Shown piece by piece: positions 22,296-24,414 of a stretch of 24,414 nt of DNA. Location: contig LJUI01000021.1 in NCBI GenBank assembly GCA_001303705.1, positions 1 to 24,414 of the forward strand, written 5' to 3'. Below the pieces are notes generated by a model. That model had not been told where the DNA came from. It saw only the letters and a list, made by a program, of their open reading frames with translations, and ran no database searches. Origin of the DNA: a candidate division TA06 bacterium SM23_40 (GTDB lineage: Bacteria > LJUI01 > SM1-40). Each line of letters opens with the position of its first letter. Positions within the stretch are counted from its first letter, which is position 1. The translations under genes and the position numbers were made by a program.

Positions 22296-22455
22296 GTAGT
22301 GTGTACAGGCCTCCCGGTCTCTTCGATAGTGTCTGCAGGTCCATGCATGCTGGGGGTAGTGCGTGCGGGTACGCCCATGCCGAGGGTAGTGTGTATGGGC
22401 TGACCTATGCCGCGGGCAGTGTATGCTCGTTCCCGGATCCTGAGGTAGTGTGCGG
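22296..22455. repeat. Degenerate 30-bp tandem array running into the start of the reductase gene
   Basis: Units begin with a GTAGTGTGT-like core at 22296, 22326, 22356, 22386 and 22416 (exactly 30 bp apart) and 22445 (29 bp). Typical cores: GTAGTGTGTAC, ATAGTGTCTGC, GTAGTGCGTGC, GTAGTGTGTAT. The second half of each unit is less conserved but often CCATGCCG-like. The last core overlaps the ribosome site of the next gene. Confidence 0.85.
22442..22446 (+). promoter_or_regulatory. Ribosome-binding site inside the last 30-bp repeat unit
   Basis: GAGGT at 22442-22446 lies 9 bases before ATG 22456 and overlaps the final repeat core (22445). It favours ATG 22456 over the GTG at 22450, which has no proper spacing. 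Anything that binds the repeat in RNA or DNA would cover this site. Confidence 0.55.
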
Positions 22456-23766
22456 ATGAGAAGAAGAATCGGAATACGCCGTGAGGACAAGAATCCGTGG
22501 GAGCGCCGCGTCCCCCTCACTCCTGAGGACATTCGGGAGCTGAGCGAACGGCACCAGCTCGAATTCTGGCTGCAGCCCTCCGAGATACGTATCATCCCCG
22601 ATCAGGCGTACGTCGAGGTAGGGGCGAAGATCGAAGAAGATCTCTCTTCATGCCCGGTCGTCTTCGCGGTGAAAGAGATCCCGGTCGGTCTTTTCCGTGC
22701 GGGCTCCACCTACGTCTTCTTCGCCCACGTCATCAAGGGGCAAAAGTACAATATGGGGATGCTCAGGAAGATGATGGAGCTCGGGTGCCAGCTCATCGAG
22801 TATGAGAAGGTGGCCGACGACGGGGGGCGACGCCTCATCTTTTTCGGCAAGCACGCCGGTCTGGCGGGCATGATCGATGCGCTCTGGGCGCTCGGACAGA
22901 GGCTGAACTGGGAGGGCATCCCCACGCCGCTCGCCGACATCAAACATGCGTACCAGTACGAGAGCCTGGAGCAGGCAAAGGCGGAGATCACCCGGGTGGG
23001 CAAAAAGATCTCCTCACAGGGCCTACCAGAGTCGCTCGCGCCTCTGGTCGTCGGGATTGCGGGATACGGACACGTATCACAGGGAGCACAGGAGATACTC
23101 AGTCTCCTTCCTGCACAGGAGATCGCTCCCGAGAAGGTGGGCAAGCTTGCAAGAGCATCCTCTGCCTCGAACAGGGTCATCTACAAGACTGTCTTCCGAG
23201 AAGAGCATATGGTGGAGCCGATCGCGCCAGAGGCGATGTTCGAACTTCAAGATTACTATGACCACCCGGAGAAGTATCGGACACAGTTCCCGGCGTACGT
23301 GCCTCACCTTACCGTGCTCATGAACTGCATCTATTGGGAAGAACGGTATCCCCGGCTCGTCACCAAGCAGTTCCTGAAAGAACTGTACAGAGGCTCATCT
23401 CGCCCGCGCCTTCGGGTCATAGGAGACATAAGCTGCGACATTGAGGGCGCGATCGAGTGCACAGTCAAATGGACTAACCCGGAGAAGCCCATCTTCGTCT
23501 ACAACCCGTTCGATGGCACGACCCGCGACGGACATGAGGGGACGGGGCCGGTCGTGCTGGCAGTAGACAACCTGCCGTGTGAGATACCCCGCGAATCGTC
23601 CATCTACTTCAGTAACATATTGAAGGAATTCGTGCCGGCGATCGCGGCCGCGGACCCTTCCGTTCACTTCAGCGATTACCGGCTCCCTGCCGAGATAAAG
23701 CGCGCCGTCATCGTATACAAGGGAGAGCTGACGCCGGACTATCGGTATATCGAGCGGTACCTGTGA
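22456..23766 (+). CDS. Lysine-ketoglutarate reductase-like protein (N-terminal half of LKR/SDH type; AlaDH/PNT-like fold)
   Basis: The 436-residue protein opens with IGIRREDKNPWERRVPLTPEDI, the start expected of lysine-2-oxoglutarate reductase domains in bifunctional LKR/SDH enzymes and of the related alanine dehydrogenase/transhydrogenase N-terminal domains. Further features: FFAHVIKGQKYNMGMLRKMM near residues 87-106, LIFFGKHAGLAGMIDALWALG near 130, a Rossmann-like VVGIAGYGHVSQGAQEIL near 198, and a late RVIGDISCDIEGAIECT segment near 320. It would join lysine and 2-oxoglutarate into saccharopine with NADPH, or act on a related amino acid. The next gene start (24386) looks like the saccharopine dehydrogenase partner, so the eukaryotic-style fusion is split here. 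It is flanked on both sides by tandem repeats. ATG 22456 is preferred. Confidence 0.85.
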   Translation: MRRRIGIRREDKNPWERRVPLTPEDIRELSERHQLEFWLQPSEIRIIPDQAYVEVGAKIEEDLSSCPVVFAVKEIPVGLFRAGSTYVFFAHVIKGQKYNMGMLRKMMELGCQLIEYEKVADDGGRRLIFFGKHAGLAGMIDALWALGQRLNWEGIPTPLADIKHAYQYESLEQAKAEITRVGKKISSQGLPESLAPLVVGIAGYGHVSQGAQEILSLLPAQEIAPEKVGKLARASSASNRVIYKTVFREEHMVEPIAPEAMFELQDYYDHPEKYRTQFPAYVPHLTVLMNCIYWEERYPRLVTKQFLKELYRGSSRPRLRVIGDISCDIEGAIECTVKWTNPEKPIFVYNPFDGTTRDGHEGTGPVVLAVDNLPCEIPRESSIYFSNILKEFVPAIAAADPSVHFSDYRLPAEIKRAVIVYKGELTPDYRYIERYL

Positions 23767-23775
23767 CGGGGGATC

Positions 23776-24295
23776 CCATAGATCTGTGTCGGGGGTCGCT
23801 GTAATCAGGCAGGGTGCGAACACTATGTCGGGCAGCGCCCATGGCCGGGGAACAAGCAGACCCCGTGTTGAGCGATACGTGTACTCAGGGGTCGCGCAGA
23901 CACTATGTAGAGCAGCGCCCGCGGTCAGGGATTGGGCAGACTCCGCGTTGAGCGATACGTGCTATCAGAGGTTGCGCAGACACTATGTCGAGCAGCACTC
24001 GCGATCAGGGACTGCGCGAACAGTATGCCGAGTGTAACCTGCGATCAGGGGATGCGCCGATACCACCTGGGGCAGGACCTATAGTCGGAAATTGTATAGA
24101 TGCGATATCGGCGGTGCCTGTGATCGGGGGATTGCAAAGACCCCACATCGAGTGTTACCTCTGCGTGGGGAATGTGGAGAGGCTCAGTGAACGGAGCATG
24201 TGATTGGGGACCCCGCGATCGCCAGCTCGAGGGATACTTGTAGTTGCCGACTGCGCGAGAGAGGTCGATCCAGTCATATAGATAGATGAGACACG
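23776..24295. repeat. Degenerate 40-bp tandem array (about 13 units) between the two lysine-degradation-like genes
   Basis: Using the GCAGAC-like start of each unit, positions 23776, 23816, 23856, 23896, 23936, 23976, 24016, 24056, 24096, 24136, 24176, 24216 and 24256 keep an exact 40-bp register. Units from 23816 to 24055 are well conserved; the ends are decayed. Units at 23816, 23896 and 23976 resemble each other (CACTATGT core), and units at 23856 and 23936 resemble each other (GTTGAGCGATACGT), giving an 80-bp higher-order period. Forty is not a multiple of three, so the array is not a coding repeat. No other feature explains this 520-base stretch. Confidence 0.88.
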
Positions 24296-24304
24296 TCCGA
24301 CCGG

Positions 24305-24327
24305 GCGATCGGTTCGGTGCCGATCGC
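24305..24327. promoter_or_regulatory. Perfect 8-bp inverted repeat before the last gene
   Basis: GCGATCGG (24305-24312) and CCGATCGC (24320-24327) are exact inverted copies around a 7-base spacer TTCGGTG, ending 58 bases before the start codon at 24386. It could be a dimeric regulator site or an mRNA hairpin. No clear promoter was found beside it. Confidence 0.4.
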
Positions 24328-24385
24328 ACGCCAGGGTCGACAGCGAGGAGTGTGGGGAAGTAGTCCTGATAGGAGGCAAGAACAG

Positions 24386-24414
24386 ATGCAAAACGTACTC
24401 GTTCTGGGCGCCGG
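24386..24414 (+). CDS. Saccharopine dehydrogenase-like protein, first codons only (3' end outside window)
   Basis: An ATG at 24386 follows a perfect AGGAGG ribosome site (24371-24376) by 9 bases. The nine complete codons read MQNVLVLGA and the next begins with GG, matching the start of an NAD(P)-binding Rossmann fold (VLVLGAG). Given the lysine-ketoglutarate reductase-like gene upstream, a saccharopine dehydrogenase is the best guess: oxidation of saccharopine to glutamate and aminoadipate semialdehyde. Ten residues cannot prove this; any Rossmann-fold dehydrogenase would fit. Confidence 0.6.

Noticed and set aside
21921-22595. Minus-strand 224-residue frame with a 10-residue repeat (HYPRHGRTRT-like)
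   Set aside because: The peptide repeat is a by-product of the 30-bp DNA array. The frame starts inside the reductase gene and ends inside the tRNA.
23786-24037. 83-residue open frame over the 40-bp array
   Set aside because: The unit length is not divisible by three, so the frame does not repeat; no ribosome site or family resemblance.
23816-24255. CRISPR-like array of 40-bp units
   Set aside because: All parts of each unit vary and repeat together; there are no identical repeats separated by unique spacers and no cas genes. It is a degenerate tandem repeat.

Overview
The window (about 24.4 kb, GC-rich) comes from the chromosome of a diderm (Gram-negative-type) bacterium: it opens in the C-terminal barrel of a TonB-dependent receptor and carries housekeeping genes (truA, purB, purC, rng, a tRNA-Leu) with low, uncertain synteny to well-known model genomes. 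A deep-branching uncultivated lineage is plausible, but I cannot fix the phylum from sequence alone. There are no transposases, integrases, phage genes or CRISPR arrays.

Layout. 1-2066: end of a TonB-dependent receptor (+) convergent with an MFS transporter (-), with a 105-bp tandem duplication between and overlapping their 3' ends. 2397-4230: an nfeD/SPFH membrane-protein operon (-) with a good sigma70 promoter, divergent from a second good promoter that drives ecfT-truA (+, 4231-5786). 5802-5940: short interspersed repeats with a GGGGACGT core. 6041-10092: a transaldolase-family aldolase, a membrane-anchored HtrA protease, purB and purC. 10105-13650: three consecutive GGDEF-domain genes. 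The first is catalytically plausible; the second and third have degenerate active sites but retain the RxxD c-di-GMP binding site. The third also carries a 155-residue Lys/Arg/Ala tail like histone H1. 13685-18079: a fused radical SAM/DUF2344 protein and RNase G/E. 18185-21525: a HEAT-repeat protein and an HD-GYP-type protein that appear to share an N-terminal module.

21632-24414: a strong promoter, a 25-bp tandem array, tRNA-Leu(GAG), a 30-bp tandem array, a lysine-ketoglutarate-reductase-like gene, a 40-bp tandem array and the first codons of a saccharopine-dehydrogenase-like gene. The 30-bp and 40-bp arrays share an 11-bp core in opposite orientations and bracket the reductase gene.

How it fits together. 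From 6041 to 21525 every gene is on the + strand, many with gaps under 40 bp, so a few long transcripts are likely. Synthesis (GGDEF 1), binding (GGDEF 2 and 3) and possible turnover (HD-GYP) of c-di-GMP are all present in 11.4 kb, interleaved with RNA-processing and purine genes. The most interesting items are the GGDEF/histone-tail fusion, the repeat arrays around the lysine-degradation-like genes and the shared module of the HEAT and HD-GYP proteins.
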